From positions 577,001-641,000 of the forward strand of contig NZ_JAFCAR010000003.1 of NCBI RefSeq assembly GCF_016820245.1: DNA of 64,000 bases, written 5' to 3'. This stretch comes from Jannaschia sp. Os4. Its GTDB lineage: Bacteria > Pseudomonadota > Alphaproteobacteria > Rhodobacterales > Rhodobacteraceae. Shown here piece by piece: positions 52,659 to 62,174 of this stretch. The first letter of the stretch is position 1, and every line of letters begins with the position of its first letter. The translations under genes and the position numbers were made by a program. The notes under the pieces are model-generated. The model searched no databases. It was not told where the DNA came from and saw nothing but the letters and a program-made list of their open reading frames with translations.

Positions 52659-55603
52659 CCGCGCGTCGGCTCGACGCGGGCGGTCGCATCGACCGCACCC
52701 GCCGCATCCGCTTCGCGTGGGACGGGGCGGAGGCGCGGGGCTTCGCGGGCGACACGCTGGCCTCGGCGCTCATGGCGTCCGGCCATCCGGTCGTGGGCCG
52801 CTCGTTCAAGTACCACCGCCCGCGCGGGATCATGTCGGCGGGGGTCGAGGAATCCGGCGCCATCGTCACCGTGGGCGAGGGCGCGCGCGCCGAGCCGAAC
52901 GTGAAGGCGACCGCGCAGGAACTATACGAGGGGCTGTCGGCGCGGGGACAGAACGCATGGCCCAACGTGCGGTGGGACGCAGGAAGCGTCTCCGGCCTCT
53001 TCGGGCGGTTCTTCGCGGCCGGGTTCTACTACAAGACCTTCATGGGCCTGCCGCCCTTCGAGTGGGGGCGCGGGACGGGGCTGTGGATGCGCTACGAGGC
53101 GCTGATCCGCCGGGCCGCCGGGATGGGCGCCGCCTCGCGGGAGCCGGACCCGGACGCCTACGAGACGGCCCACGCCCGGTGCGACGTGCTGGTGGTGGGC
53201 TCCGGCCCCGCAGGCCTGCGCGCGGCGCTGACGGCGGCCGAGGCGGGGCGCGACGTGATCCTCGTGGAGCAGGACTTCGAGTTGGGCGGCGACCTGTTGT
53301 CGGACCCCTCCGAGTGGGCTGCGCGGGACGAGATGGTGGCTGCGTTGGAGAAGGCGGGCGTGCGGGTGATGCTCCGCACCACGGCCTTCGGCCTCTACGA
53401 CCACGGCGTCGCGGGGCTGGTGGAGCGGGTGACGGACCACCTCGCGGCACCCGACCCCGCCCTCCCGCGCCAGCGCGTCTGGACGGTGCGCGCGGGCGCG
53501 ACGGTGGTGGCCACGGGCGCGCTGGAGCGCACGGTCGCCTTCGCGGGAAACGACCGGCCCGGCGTGATGACGGCGCAGGCGGCGGCGACCTACGCGACCC
53601 GCTTCGGCGTGCTGCCGGGCGAGCGGGTGGTGATCGCGGCGAACAACGACTCCGCCTACGGGCCCGCCGCCGTGCTGGCCGGGGCGGGCGCGGAGGTGAC
53701 GGTGCTGGACCTGCGCGATGCGCCCCCCGACGCGCCCGACGGCGTGACCGTGCGCGCGGGCCGCACCGTGGCCGAGGCGCACGGCGCGCGCGGGGTGACG
53801 CGGGTCCGGATGGCGCGGCCCGTGCGCGACGGGTTCGCGGGGGCGGGGTGGCTGGACTGCGACCTGCTCTGCATGGCCGCGGGCTGGACGCCGGTCGTCA
53901 ACCTCGGCTCGCACCGGGACGTGCGGGCGACGTGGGACGCCGGGCTCGCCACCTTCCTGCCGGGGCCGTCGCGCGAGGCGCTGCACTTCGCCGGGGCCGC
54001 CGCCGGGGTGTGGGACCGTGCCCGCTGCGCGGCCTCCGGCGAGGCCGCCGCCAAGCGCGCGATGGGCGAGGCGGCCCCCGCGCCCGAGCCGGGGGGGTGG
54101 GAGCGCCCCATCGCGCCGCTCTACGAGGTCCGGGTGCCCGACGTGACGCGCAAGTCCTTCGTGGACCCGCAGCACGACGTCACCGCATCGGACGTGCGGC
54201 TGGCGCACCGCGAGGGGTTCGTCTCCGTCGAGCACCTCAAGCGCTACACCACGCTCGGCATGGCCACGGACCAAGGCAAGGTCGGCAACGTGATCGGCCT
54301 CGCCCTGATGGCCGAGGCGCTGGGCCGCGAGATCCCCGCCGTCGGCACGACGCGCTTCCGCCCGCCCTACACCCCCGTCTCCATCGGCGCGCTGGCGGGG
54401 CGGTCGGTCGGCACGCACTTCCGGCCCACCCGCCGCACGCCGCTGCACGACTGGAACCTCGCCCACGGCGCGACGATGACCGACGCGGGGCTGTGGCGCC
54501 GTCCGTGGTTCTATCCGCGCGCGGGCGAGGGCATCGCCGAGGCCTACGTCCGCGAGGCCGCCACCGTGCGCGAGGCGGTCGGCATCTGCGACGTGTCCTC
54601 CTTGGGCAAGATCGCCGTGCAGGGGCCGGACGCGGCGGAGTTCCTCAACCGGGTATACGTTAACGGGTTCTTAAAATTGCCAATCGGCAAGGCGCGTTAC
54701 GGGGTGATGCTGCGCGACGACGGCTTCGTCATGGACGACGGCACGACGTGGCGGCTGGGCGAGGAAGAGTTCCTGATGACCACCACGACCACCGGCGCGG
54801 GCCGGGTGATGGTCTGGCTGGAGGAGCTGCTCCAGACCCGGTGGCCGGAGTTGCGGGTCCACGTCGCCTCCACCACCGATGCATGGGCCTCGGTCTCCGT
54901 CGCGGGGCCGCGATCGCGCGAGACGATCGAGGCCTGCCTCGCCGACGGCTCCGACATCTCCGACGCGGCGCTGCCCTTCATGGGGGTCGCGCGGATGCGG
55001 CTCGCGAACGGGACCGAGGGCTGGATCGCGCGGATCAGCTTCTCCGGCGAGCGGGCGTTCGAGCTGTTCGTGCCCGCTCTCGACGGGCCGGGGATGATGG
55101 ACCTGCTCTGGCCCGAGGCCGAGCGGCGGGGCGGCTGCCTCTACGGGCTGGAGGCGCTGGGCACGCTGCGGATCGAGAAGGGGCACGTCACGGGCGCGGA
55201 GCTGGACGGGCGGGTGACGCTGGACGACGCGGGCCTGGGCCGCATGGCCTCGACGAAGAAGGCCTTCGTCGGCGACGCGCTGCGGCGGCGGTCCGAGCTG
55301 GAGCGGGACGACCGCCCCCGGCTCGTCGGCCTCTTCCCCAAGGACCGGAGCGCGACCTTCAAGGCGGGCTCCATCCTCCACGCGCCGGGCGAGGCCGAGG
55401 GGATGGGCGCCGGATGGGTCACGGCGGTGACGCATTCGCCCGCGCTGGGCCACTGGATCGGGCTCGGGTTCATCTCGGGCGGGGCGGCCGCATGGGACGG
55501 CCGCCCCGCGGTGGCGGACGACCCGACGCGCGGCGGCTCCTGCGAGGTGGAGGTCGTCTCGCCCCACATGTTCGACGCGGACGGAGGGCGGATGCGTGGC
55601 TGA
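52655..55603 (+). CDS. soxA: Sarcosine oxidase subunit alpha
   Basis: A 982-residue subunit: an N-terminal ferredoxin-like 2Fe-2S-derived segment (GHPVVGRSFKYHRPRGIMSAG), a NAD-binding Rossmann region (VVGSGPAGLRAALTAAEAG), a second nucleotide-binding region, and a C-terminal tetrahydrofolate-binding aminomethyltransferase domain (DVSSLGKIAVQGPDAAEFLN ... HSPALGHWIGLGFI). A short AT-rich patch at 54651-54690 uses codons rare elsewhere in the window (GTA, GTT, TTA, AAA, TTG), but the encoded VYVNGFLKLP fits the family. ATGA overlap with soxD. Confidence 0.95.
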   Translation: MTARRLDAGGRIDRTRRIRFAWDGAEARGFAGDTLASALMASGHPVVGRSFKYHRPRGIMSAGVEESGAIVTVGEGARAEPNVKATAQELYEGLSARGQNAWPNVRWDAGSVSGLFGRFFAAGFYYKTFMGLPPFEWGRGTGLWMRYEALIRRAAGMGAASREPDPDAYETAHARCDVLVVGSGPAGLRAALTAAEAGRDVILVEQDFELGGDLLSDPSEWAARDEMVAALEKAGVRVMLRTTAFGLYDHGVAGLVERVTDHLAAPDPALPRQRVWTVRAGATVVATGALERTVAFAGNDRPGVMTAQAAATYATRFGVLPGERVVIAANNDSAYGPAAVLAGAGAEVTVLDLRDAPPDAPDGVTVRAGRTVAEAHGARGVTRVRMARPVRDGFAGAGWLDCDLLCMAAGWTPVVNLGSHRDVRATWDAGLATFLPGPSREALHFAGAAAGVWDRARCAASGEAAAKRAMGEAAPAPEPGGWERPIAPLYEVRVPDVTRKSFVDPQHDVTASDVRLAHREGFVSVEHLKRYTTLGMATDQGKVGNVIGLALMAEALGREIPAVGTTRFRPPYTPVSIGALAGRSVGTHFRPTRRTPLHDWNLAHGATMTDAGLWRRPWFYPRAGEGIAEAYVREAATVREAVGICDVSSLGKIAVQGPDAAEFLNRVYVNGFLKLPIGKARYGVMLRDDGFVMDDGTTWRLGEEEFLMTTTTTGAGRVMVWLEELLQTRWPELRVHVASTTDAWASVSVAGPRSRETIEACLADGSDISDAALPFMGVARMRLANGTEGWIARISFSGERAFELFVPALDGPGMMDLLWPEAERRGGCLYGLEALGTLRIEKGHVTGAELDGRVTLDDAGLGRMASTKKAFVGDALRRRSELERDDRPRLVGLFPKDRSATFKAGSILHAPGEAEGMGAGWVTAVTHSPALGHWIGLGFISGGAAAWDGRPAVADDPTRGGSCEVEVVSPHMFDADGGRMRG

Positions 55604-56078
55604 GGTGACCGTCTCCGAGATCGCCGCGCCGCGCCTGACGCAGATCGCGGCATGGCCCGACGCGCTGGCCGAGGCCGGATCGGCGGTCGCGGCCCTCGCC
55701 GGCGTGGAGGCCGCGCCGGGACCGGGCCTGTCGGCCACCGGACCGGGCGGCACGCTTCTGCGCGTCGAGCCGCTCAAGTGGTGGTGGCTGCACGACGGCA
55801 CGGCGGCACCGGACGGCCTCGCCGTGGTCGACCTCTCGGCGGCCCGCGTGCACGTCGCGTTGTCGGGGCCGGGCGCGCGCGACGTCCTCGCCCGCCTCGT
55901 GCCCCTCGACGTCGACGGGATGGCCGAGGGCGCGGTCGCCTCGACCCTGTCCCACCACACCTCCGTCACGCTCTGGCGCGCCCCGGAGGCGTGGCGCCTG
56001 ATCGTGCCGCGCTCCTACGCTGCCGACTACCGCGCCATGATCGACGCGACCGCCGCCACGGTGAGGGTCGGGAGCTAG
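55596..56078 (+). CDS. soxG: Sarcosine oxidase subunit gamma
   Basis: A 160-residue subunit completing the heterotetramer; the final ~100 residues (LAVVDLSAARVHVALSGPGARDVLARLVPLDVD ... VTLWRAPEAWRLIVPRSYA) match SoxG, related to the folate-binding domain of soxA. GTG 55596 overlaps the soxA stop. Its stop shares a CTAG with the stop of the convergent cyclodeaminase gene. Confidence 0.92.
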   Translation: MAEVTVSEIAAPRLTQIAAWPDALAEAGSAVAALAGVEAAPGPGLSATGPGGTLLRVEPLKWWWLHDGTAAPDGLAVVDLSAARVHVALSGPGARDVLARLVPLDVDGMAEGAVASTLSHHTSVTLWRAPEAWRLIVPRSYAADYRAMIDATAATVRVGS

Positions 56079-57133
56079 ACCGCCACTCCGCCGCGCCGCA
56101 GCATCCCGAACAGGTCCCGCGGATCGTCCGGATCGGCCAGCAGGTCGAGCGCCGGGGCGTCGCCGCCGACCTTGTCGCGGACCCAGCAAAGCGCGGAGAA
56201 GTCCTCGACCGCGAAGCCCACGCTGTCGAAGAGCGTGATCTGGTCGTCCGAGGTCCGGCCCGGCGCCTCGCCCCGCACCACGCGGTGAAGTTCGGTGAAG
56301 GGGTGATCCTCGGGCATCTGCTGCAGCTCGCCCTCGATCCGGGTCTGGGGCGGATACTCGACGAACATCGACGCGCGGGCCACGACGTCGCGGTGCAGCT
56401 CGGTCTTGCCGGGGCAGTCGCCGCCGATGGCGTTCAGGTGGACGCCGGGGCCGACCATGTTGTCGGTGAGGATCGTGGCGTTGCGCTTGTCGGCGGTGCA
56501 GGTGGTCACGATGCGCGCACCCTCGATGGCGGCCTCGGGCGTCGTGCATTCCGCCACGTCCAGCCCGGCGTCCCGGAGGTGGCGGGCGGCGGCCCGGGTG
56601 GCGGCGGCGTCGACGTCGAAGAGGCGGACGGACGTGATGCCCGCGACCTCGGCGAAGGCGAGGGCTTGGAACGCGCATTGCGCGCCGTTGCCGATCATCG
56701 CCATCGTCCTCGCCCCCTTCGGGGCGAGGTGGCGGGCGGCCATGGCGGAGGTGGCGGCGGTGCGCAGCGCGGTGAGGATCGTCATCTCGGACACCAGGAG
56801 TGGGTAGCCCGTCGCCACGTCCGAGAGCACGCCGAAGGCGGTGACGGTCTGGTGCCCGGTGCGCCCGTTCCTCGGATGGCCGTTCACGTACTTAAACGCG
56901 TAGGTCTCGCCGTCGGAGGTGGGCATCAGCTCGATCACCCCGCCGGGCGAGTGGGCCGCGACGCGGGGCGTCTTGTCGAAGTCGTCCCAGCGGCGGAAGT
57001 CCCGCTCGACGTAGTCCGCCAGCTCCCGCAGCGCCGGGCGCAGGCCGATGCGGGCGATCAGGCGCATCATGTCGTCCACGGACACGAACGGGACGAGGCT
57101 GAGCGGGCCGGGGGCGGGGGTCTGGGCGTTCAT
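56075..57133 (-). CDS. Ornithine cyclodeaminase/mu-crystallin family protein
   Basis: A 352-residue NAD-dependent enzyme. 'TLRTAATSAMAARHLAPKGARTMAMIGNGAQCAFQALAF' is the characteristic substrate and nucleotide block, followed by LFDVDAAATRAAA and 'GVHLNAIGGDCPGKTELH'. Classical members turn ornithine into proline with release of ammonia; others reduce cyclic imines. The length and the GDCPGKTEL motif fit the ornithine cyclodeaminase branch. It is divergent from the hydantoinase genes. Confidence 0.88.
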   Translation of the reverse strand: MNAQTPAPGPLSLVPFVSVDDMMRLIARIGLRPALRELADYVERDFRRWDDFDKTPRVAAHSPGGVIELMPTSDGETYAFKYVNGHPRNGRTGHQTVTAFGVLSDVATGYPLLVSEMTILTALRTAATSAMAARHLAPKGARTMAMIGNGAQCAFQALAFAEVAGITSVRLFDVDAAATRAAARHLRDAGLDVAECTTPEAAIEGARIVTTCTADKRNATILTDNMVGPGVHLNAIGGDCPGKTELHRDVVARASMFVEYPPQTRIEGELQQMPEDHPFTELHRVVRGEAPGRTSDDQITLFDSVGFAVEDFSALCWVRDKVGGDAPALDLLADPDDPRDLFGMLRRGGVAV

Positions 57134-57352
57134 CGCGGATCTCCTTCGCGGGCAGGATGGCGTCGATGCGCGCCGGAGTGGAGGGCCGATAAGGAGCAGG
57201 ATGCGCGGTGAACGGGGCGGATCGACGGTCGGGGCGGGACGTTTCGCCGATGCGCGGTGCGCCGGCGGGTCGATGCAGCCCCCGCGGGGCCCACGGACGG
57301 ATTGCCCTCCACCCCCCGCCCGTGATCCACCCTGCCCGAGGGAGGGCGCGGA
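57134..57352. promoter_or_regulatory. Divergent promoter region, cyclodeaminase and hydantoinase genes
   Basis: 219 bp holding the promoters for both directions. GAGGGAGGGCGC just before 57353 is the hydantoinase ribosome site. No distinct operator dyad was recognised by eye. Confidence 0.3.
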
Positions 57353-59434
57353 ATGGACGGACGGGCACGGCTGGGGGTCGACATCGGGGGCACGTTCACC
57401 GACGTCGTCTTGGAGGCGGGCGGGGACCGCTGGTCGACCAAGGTGCTCACCACCTACGCCGCGCCGGAGGACGCGATCGTCGCGGGGATGGGGCGGGTGC
57501 TCGCGGAGGCGGGCCTGCCGGCATCCGACCTCGCGCAGGTGATCCACGGCACGACGCTCGCCACAAACGCGCTGATCGAGCGGCGGGGGGCCAAGACGGC
57601 GCTGGTGACCACGCTGGGCTTCCGCGACGTGATCGAGATGCGCACGGAGTCGCGCTTCGAGCAGTACGACCTGAACCTCCGCCTCCCCGAGCCGCTGCTG
57701 CCGCGCCAGTTGCGCTTCACGGTGGCCGAGCGGGTGGACGCGGGCGGCGGCGTGCTGGTCCCGCTCGACGTGGCGGAGGTCGAGGCGGTCGCCGACCGGC
57801 TGGCCGAGGCGGGGGTGGAGAGCGTGGCGGTGGGCCTGCTGCACGCCTACCTGCGGCCCGACCACGAGCGGATGGTGCGCGACGTGCTGGCCGCGCGCCT
57901 TCCGGAGGTGTCGGTCTCGCTGTCCTCGGACGTCTCGCCGCAGATGCGCGAGTATGAGCGGTTCAACACGACCATCGCCAACGCCTACGTGAAGCCGCTG
58001 ATGGCCTCCTATCTTGGACGGCTGCGGGCGCGGCTGGCGGGGGAGGGCGCGGACTGCCCGGTCTTCCTGATGCATTCCGGCGGGGGGATCATGTCGCTGG
58101 ACGACGCGGCCGCCTATCCGGTGCGGCTCGTCGAGAGCGGCCCGGCGGGGGGCGCGGTGTTCGCGGCGGACGTCGCCGCGCGGCACGGGCTGGACCGGGT
58201 GCTCAGCTTCGACATGGGCGGGACGACCGCCAAGATCTGCCTGATCCGCGACGGCGCGCCCAAGACGGCGCGGGTGTTCGAGGTGGCGCGCTCCTACCGC
58301 TTCAAGAAGGGGTCCGGGATGCCGATCAGCATCCCGGTGATCGACATGGTGGAGATCGGGGCGGGGGGCGGCTCGCTCGCCTCGGTGGACGCGATGGGGC
58401 GCATTCAGGTGGGGCCGGAGAGCGCCGGGTCGGAGCCGGGACCGGCCTGCTACGGGCGCGGGGGGACGCGGCCCGGCGTGACGGACGCGGACCTCGTGCT
58501 GGGCAAGCTCGACCCGGCGAACTTCGCGGGCGGGACCATCGCGCTCGACCCCGCCGCGTCCGAGGCCGCGCTGGCGGCGCATGTCGGCGACGCGCTGGAC
58601 CTCGATCCCCTCGCCGCCGCGCATGGGGTGGCCGAGGTGGTGGACGAGACGATGGCCAACGCCGCCCGCGTCCACGCGGTCGAGAACGGCGAGGATTTGT
58701 CGGGCTACACCATGATCGCCTTCGGCGGGGCGGCGCCCCTCCACGCCGGGCGGCTGGCGCAGAAGCTGGGGATCGACCGGGTGCTCGTGCCGCCGGGGGC
58801 GGGGGTGGGGAGCGCCATCGGCTTCCTGCGCGCGCCGTTCTCCTTCGAGGCGACGCGCTCGGCCTACATGCGGATGTCGGAGTTCGACGCGGCGGCGGCG
58901 CGGGAGGTGCTGCGGGCGCTGTCCGACGAGGCGGCGGGCTTCGTGCGGACCTGCGACGGGGACGCGCGGATCGGGACGGAGGCCAAGCTGTTCATGCGCT
59001 ACGTGGGGCAGGGGTGGGAGATCCCGGTGGAGTTGACGCCCGCCTTGGCGGCGGCGCCCGAGGCCGGGGCCATCCTCGCCGCGTTCGAAGCCGACTACGC
59101 GCGCCTGTTCGGGCGCACGGTCGAGGGGCTGGACGTGGAGATCACGGTCTGGGCCGTGAACGCCGCCACGCCGCCCGCGCCGGTCGTGCCCGCGGGGGCC
59201 GCGCCGGGCGGGGGCGCGACGCCGGAGGGGGCCGCGCGGCGGCTCTTCGACCAGGCGGCGGGGGCGCCGGTCGACGGGCGGGAGGTCGCGCGCGCCGCGC
59301 TCTCGCCGGGGGACCGTGTGCCGGGCCCGGCGGCCATCGTGGAGGCGGAGACGACGGTGATCGTGCCGCCGGGCTACGCCGCGCGGGCCGCGACCGACGG
59401 CTGCCTCGACCTGACGCGGGAGGAGGGCGCATGA
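57353..59434 (+). CDS. Hydantoinase/oxoprolinase family protein, subunit A
   Basis: A 693-residue ATP-dependent amidohydrolase subunit (HyuA/OPLAH N-terminal type). GVDIGGTFTDVVLE is the ATP-binding N-terminus; THGTTLATNALIERRGA, GSGMPISIPVIDMVEIGAGGGS and 'GPACYGRGGTRPGVTDADLVLG' are family blocks. With subunit B it opens a hydantoin or 5-oxoproline type ring. Proximity to sarcosine oxidase genes makes N-methylhydantoin a possible substrate. Confidence 0.92.
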   Translation: MDGRARLGVDIGGTFTDVVLEAGGDRWSTKVLTTYAAPEDAIVAGMGRVLAEAGLPASDLAQVIHGTTLATNALIERRGAKTALVTTLGFRDVIEMRTESRFEQYDLNLRLPEPLLPRQLRFTVAERVDAGGGVLVPLDVAEVEAVADRLAEAGVESVAVGLLHAYLRPDHERMVRDVLAARLPEVSVSLSSDVSPQMREYERFNTTIANAYVKPLMASYLGRLRARLAGEGADCPVFLMHSGGGIMSLDDAAAYPVRLVESGPAGGAVFAADVAARHGLDRVLSFDMGGTTAKICLIRDGAPKTARVFEVARSYRFKKGSGMPISIPVIDMVEIGAGGGSLASVDAMGRIQVGPESAGSEPGPACYGRGGTRPGVTDADLVLGKLDPANFAGGTIALDPAASEAALAAHVGDALDLDPLAAAHGVAEVVDETMANAARVHAVENGEDLSGYTMIAFGGAAPLHAGRLAQKLGIDRVLVPPGAGVGSAIGFLRAPFSFEATRSAYMRMSEFDAAAAREVLRALSDEAAGFVRTCDGDARIGTEAKLFMRYVGQGWEIPVELTPALAAAPEAGAILAAFEADYARLFGRTVEGLDVEITVWAVNAATPPAPVVPAGAAPGGGATPEGAARRLFDQAAGAPVDGREVARAALSPGDRVPGPAAIVEAETTVIVPPGYAARAATDGCLDLTREEGA

Positions 59435-61116
59435 CCACGGACGTGATGCACCAGGTGATCTGGACGCGGCTGATCTCCGTCGTGGAGGAGCAGGCGCAGG
59501 CGCTGGTCCGCACGGCCTTCTCGACCTCCGTGCGGGAGGCGGGGGACCTGTCCGCGGGGGTCTACGACGCCGAGGGCCGGATGCTCGCGCAGGCGGTGAC
59601 GGGGACGCCGGGCCACGTTAACGCGATGGCCGACGCGGTGGCGCACTTCATGCGCGAGATCGGCGTCGGGACGATGGCCGAGGGGGACGTCTACCTGACC
59701 AACGACCCGTGGATGGGGACGGGGCACCTGCACGACATCACCGTCGTCACGCCCTCCTTCCTCGACGGGGCGCTGGTGGGGTTCTTCGCCTGCACCGCGC
59801 ATGTCGTGGACATCGGCGGGCGCGGCTTCGGGGCGGACGCGGACAGCGTCTACGAGGAGGGGCTGCGCCTGCCGATCATGCGCTTCGCCGCGCGGGGCGC
59901 GGTGGACCGGACGCTGATCGCCTTGGTGCGGGCGAACGTCCGCGAGCCGGACCAGCTGGTGGGCGACCTGCACGCGCTGGCGACCTGCAACGAGATCGGC
60001 CACCGGCGGCTGGTGGACACGATGCGGGAGTTCGGGCTGGCGGACCTCGCCTCGGTCTCTGCGTTCATCCTCGGGGCGTCGCGCAGGGCGACGCTGGCGC
60101 GGATCGCGGCCCTGCCGCGCGAGACGGCGGTCGGCGAGATGACGGTGGACGGGTTCGACCGCCCGATCACGCTGCGCGCGACGGTCACGGTGGAGGCGGA
60201 CCGGATCGTCACGGACTTCGCGGGCACCTCGGGCGTGGACGCCAAGGGGATCAACTGCCCCATGGTCTACACGAAGGCCTATGCGTGCTACGCGCTCAAG
60301 GTCGCGATCGCGCCGGACATCCCGAACAACCACGCCTCGCTGGAGCCCTTCGTCGTCACGGCGCCGGAGGGCACGATCGTCAACGCCGTGCATCCGGCGC
60401 CCGTGGCCCTGCGCCACATCGTGGGCCATTTCGTCCCGGACGTGGTGTTCGACGCGTTCGACCGGATCGTGCCGGGCGTGGTGCCCGCCGAGGGGGCCGG
60501 GTGCCTGTGCAACTTCCAGCTCTCCGTGCGGCCGACCACGCCGGAGGGGCGGCGGGCCGAGGTGCTGACCTTCAACTCGGGCGGCTCGGGCGCGCGCCCG
60601 GAGGTGGACGGGCTGAACGCGACGGCCTTCCCGTCCGGCGTGATGACCATGCCGGTCGAGGCGACGGAGCATGCGGGGCCGGTGGTGATCTGGCGCAAGG
60701 AGCTGCGCGAGGGGTCCGGCGGCGCGGGGGCGCGGCGCGGCGGGCTGGGGCAGCACATGGAGGTGGGCGCGCGGGAGGGGCACGCCTTCCACATCTCGGC
60801 CATGCTCGACAGGCGGGACCATCCCGCGCGGGGGCGGCGCGGCGGCGGGCCGGGGGCGGCGACGGAGATCGCGCGGTCCGACGGGGCGGCGATGCGGGTG
60901 AAGGGCCGCCAAGCCGTGCCCGAGGGCGCGCGGGTGGTGATGGCCTTCCCGGGGGGCGGCGGCTACGGCGACCCGGCCGTGCGGGAGCGGGCGGCGGTCA
61001 TGCGCGACGTGGCGCGGGGCTACGTCTCGGCGGAGGAGGCGCGCGCGACCTACGGGCTGTCCGAGGCGGAGGCCGCGGCGGCGCTGGCGGCCGCGCGGCG
61101 GGGCGAGGACCCCTAG
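59431..61116 (+). CDS. Hydantoinase/oxoprolinase family protein, subunit B
   Basis: A 561-residue HyuB-type partner. 'FSTSVREAGDLSAGVYDAEGRMLAQA', 'DPWMGTGHLHDITVVTP', NPxxTKxAxYALKVA-like 'PMVYTKAYACYALKVA' and the C-terminal AFPGGGGYGDP are typical. The ATG overlaps the subunit A stop (ATGA). Confidence 0.93.
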   Translation: MTTDVMHQVIWTRLISVVEEQAQALVRTAFSTSVREAGDLSAGVYDAEGRMLAQAVTGTPGHVNAMADAVAHFMREIGVGTMAEGDVYLTNDPWMGTGHLHDITVVTPSFLDGALVGFFACTAHVVDIGGRGFGADADSVYEEGLRLPIMRFAARGAVDRTLIALVRANVREPDQLVGDLHALATCNEIGHRRLVDTMREFGLADLASVSAFILGASRRATLARIAALPRETAVGEMTVDGFDRPITLRATVTVEADRIVTDFAGTSGVDAKGINCPMVYTKAYACYALKVAIAPDIPNNHASLEPFVVTAPEGTIVNAVHPAPVALRHIVGHFVPDVVFDAFDRIVPGVVPAEGAGCLCNFQLSVRPTTPEGRRAEVLTFNSGGSGARPEVDGLNATAFPSGVMTMPVEATEHAGPVVIWRKELREGSGGAGARRGGLGQHMEVGAREGHAFHISAMLDRRDHPARGRRGGGPGAATEIARSDGAAMRVKGRQAVPEGARVVMAFPGGGGYGDPAVRERAAVMRDVARGYVSAEEARATYGLSEAEAAAALAAARRGEDP

Positions 61117-61478
61117 GCGACCGCCCCGGGCGCACCGGAGCGCCCGCCCCCGCCAAGGCCGACGCGACGCCCGCGTCGGAGCCTTCGCCGGACGTCGTGG
61201 CGGCGGCGTCAGCGTCGCCGAACCAGCGCGCCGCGTCGTCGTCTGAGGGCGGGGCGATGTCGGCGCGGGCGGACAGGCCCGGAACGGCGGCGCGCAGCGC
61301 GACCGCGCCGCCTCGCGATGCCGGCGAGCATGACGTCCCGCATCCGTCTCCTCCCGGCTCGCCGCCGACCCTCGTGCCGAAGCATCGGCATGCCGGCATT
61401 CCAGATGCGGCGCGCCGGGATCGCGGAGTCGCGTTCCCCGGCCCGCCACACTAAGTCAGCCCGTCAGGAGGGGACGCG
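61117..61478. other. Intergenic region with a terminator-like hairpin and possible gene remnant
   Basis: 362 bp between hydantoinase subunit B and the GntR gene. A perfect 7-bp stem CGGGCGC (61127-61133)/GCGCCCG (61140-61146) lies 10 bp after the stop and may terminate the operon. On the minus strand GGGAGGAG precedes an ATG near 61345 whose product starts MRDVMLAGIA; a coding-like stretch (VPGLSARADIAPPSDDDAARWFGD) continues in another frame, so a frameshifted small secreted gene is possible. The evidence is weak. Confidence 0.35.
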
Positions 61479-62162
61479 ATGGCGATGATCGAGGAACTGA
61501 CGCGCCGGAGGACCAGCGCCGACATCGTGTTCGAGCGTCTCTACGCCGACATCATGTCCCTGCGCCTTATGCCGGGCGCCAAGATGTCCGAGGTTGAGGT
61601 GGCCGAGCGGTTCGGCGTCTCGCGCCAGCCGGTCCGCGACGCCTTCGCGCGGTTGGGCAAGCTCGACCTGCTCCTCGTCCGGCCGCAGCGCGCGACGCGG
61701 GTGCGCCGCTTCTCCCATGCCGGGATCGCGGCCGCGCGCTTCGTCCGGCTCGCGCTGGAGCTGGAGACCGTGGGCCGCGCGACGGCGCGGTGGGACGGGG
61801 CGATGGTCGATCGCTTCGCCGACTGCATCGCCGCGCAGCGGGCCGCCGTGGCGTCGGAGGATCCCGCCGCGTTCGTCGAGCACGACAACGCCTTCCACGG
61901 CCTCCTGTCGGAGGCGGCGGGGGCCGCGTTCTCCTTCGGCCTCGTGATGGAGAAGAAGGGGCAGGTGGACCGCATCTGCATGCTGTCGCTCAAGGAGGCG
62001 GACGGGATGCGCGTGCTGATCGGCGACCACGAGGACCTGCTGGCCGCCATGGACCGGGGCGATCCGGAGGGCGCGCGGGCCGTGCTGCGCCGTCACCTCG
62101 AGCGGATCGAGCCGACGCTCGCGGCGATCTCCGAGCGCCATCGGGCGTATTTCGAGCCGTAG
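61479..62162 (+). CDS. GntR family transcriptional regulator (FadR/FCD type)
   Basis: A 227-residue regulator: an N-terminal winged HTH (LYADIMSLRLMPGAKMSEVEVAERFGVSRQPVRDAFARL) and a C-terminal FCD ligand-binding domain with its metal-site Asp/His (ADCIAAQ, EHDNAFHGLL, GDHEDLLAAM). AGGAGGGG lies 8 nt upstream of the ATG. Such proteins commonly control neighbouring catabolic operons in response to an organic acid, so the hydantoinase genes or the divergent binding protein are candidate targets. Confidence 0.9.
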   Translation: MAMIEELTRRRTSADIVFERLYADIMSLRLMPGAKMSEVEVAERFGVSRQPVRDAFARLGKLDLLLVRPQRATRVRRFSHAGIAAARFVRLALELETVGRATARWDGAMVDRFADCIAAQRAAVASEDPAAFVEHDNAFHGLLSEAAGAAFSFGLVMEKKGQVDRICMLSLKEADGMRVLIGDHEDLLAAMDRGDPEGARAVLRRHLERIEPTLAAISERHRAYFEP

Positions 62163-62174
62163 CGCGCCGAGGGG

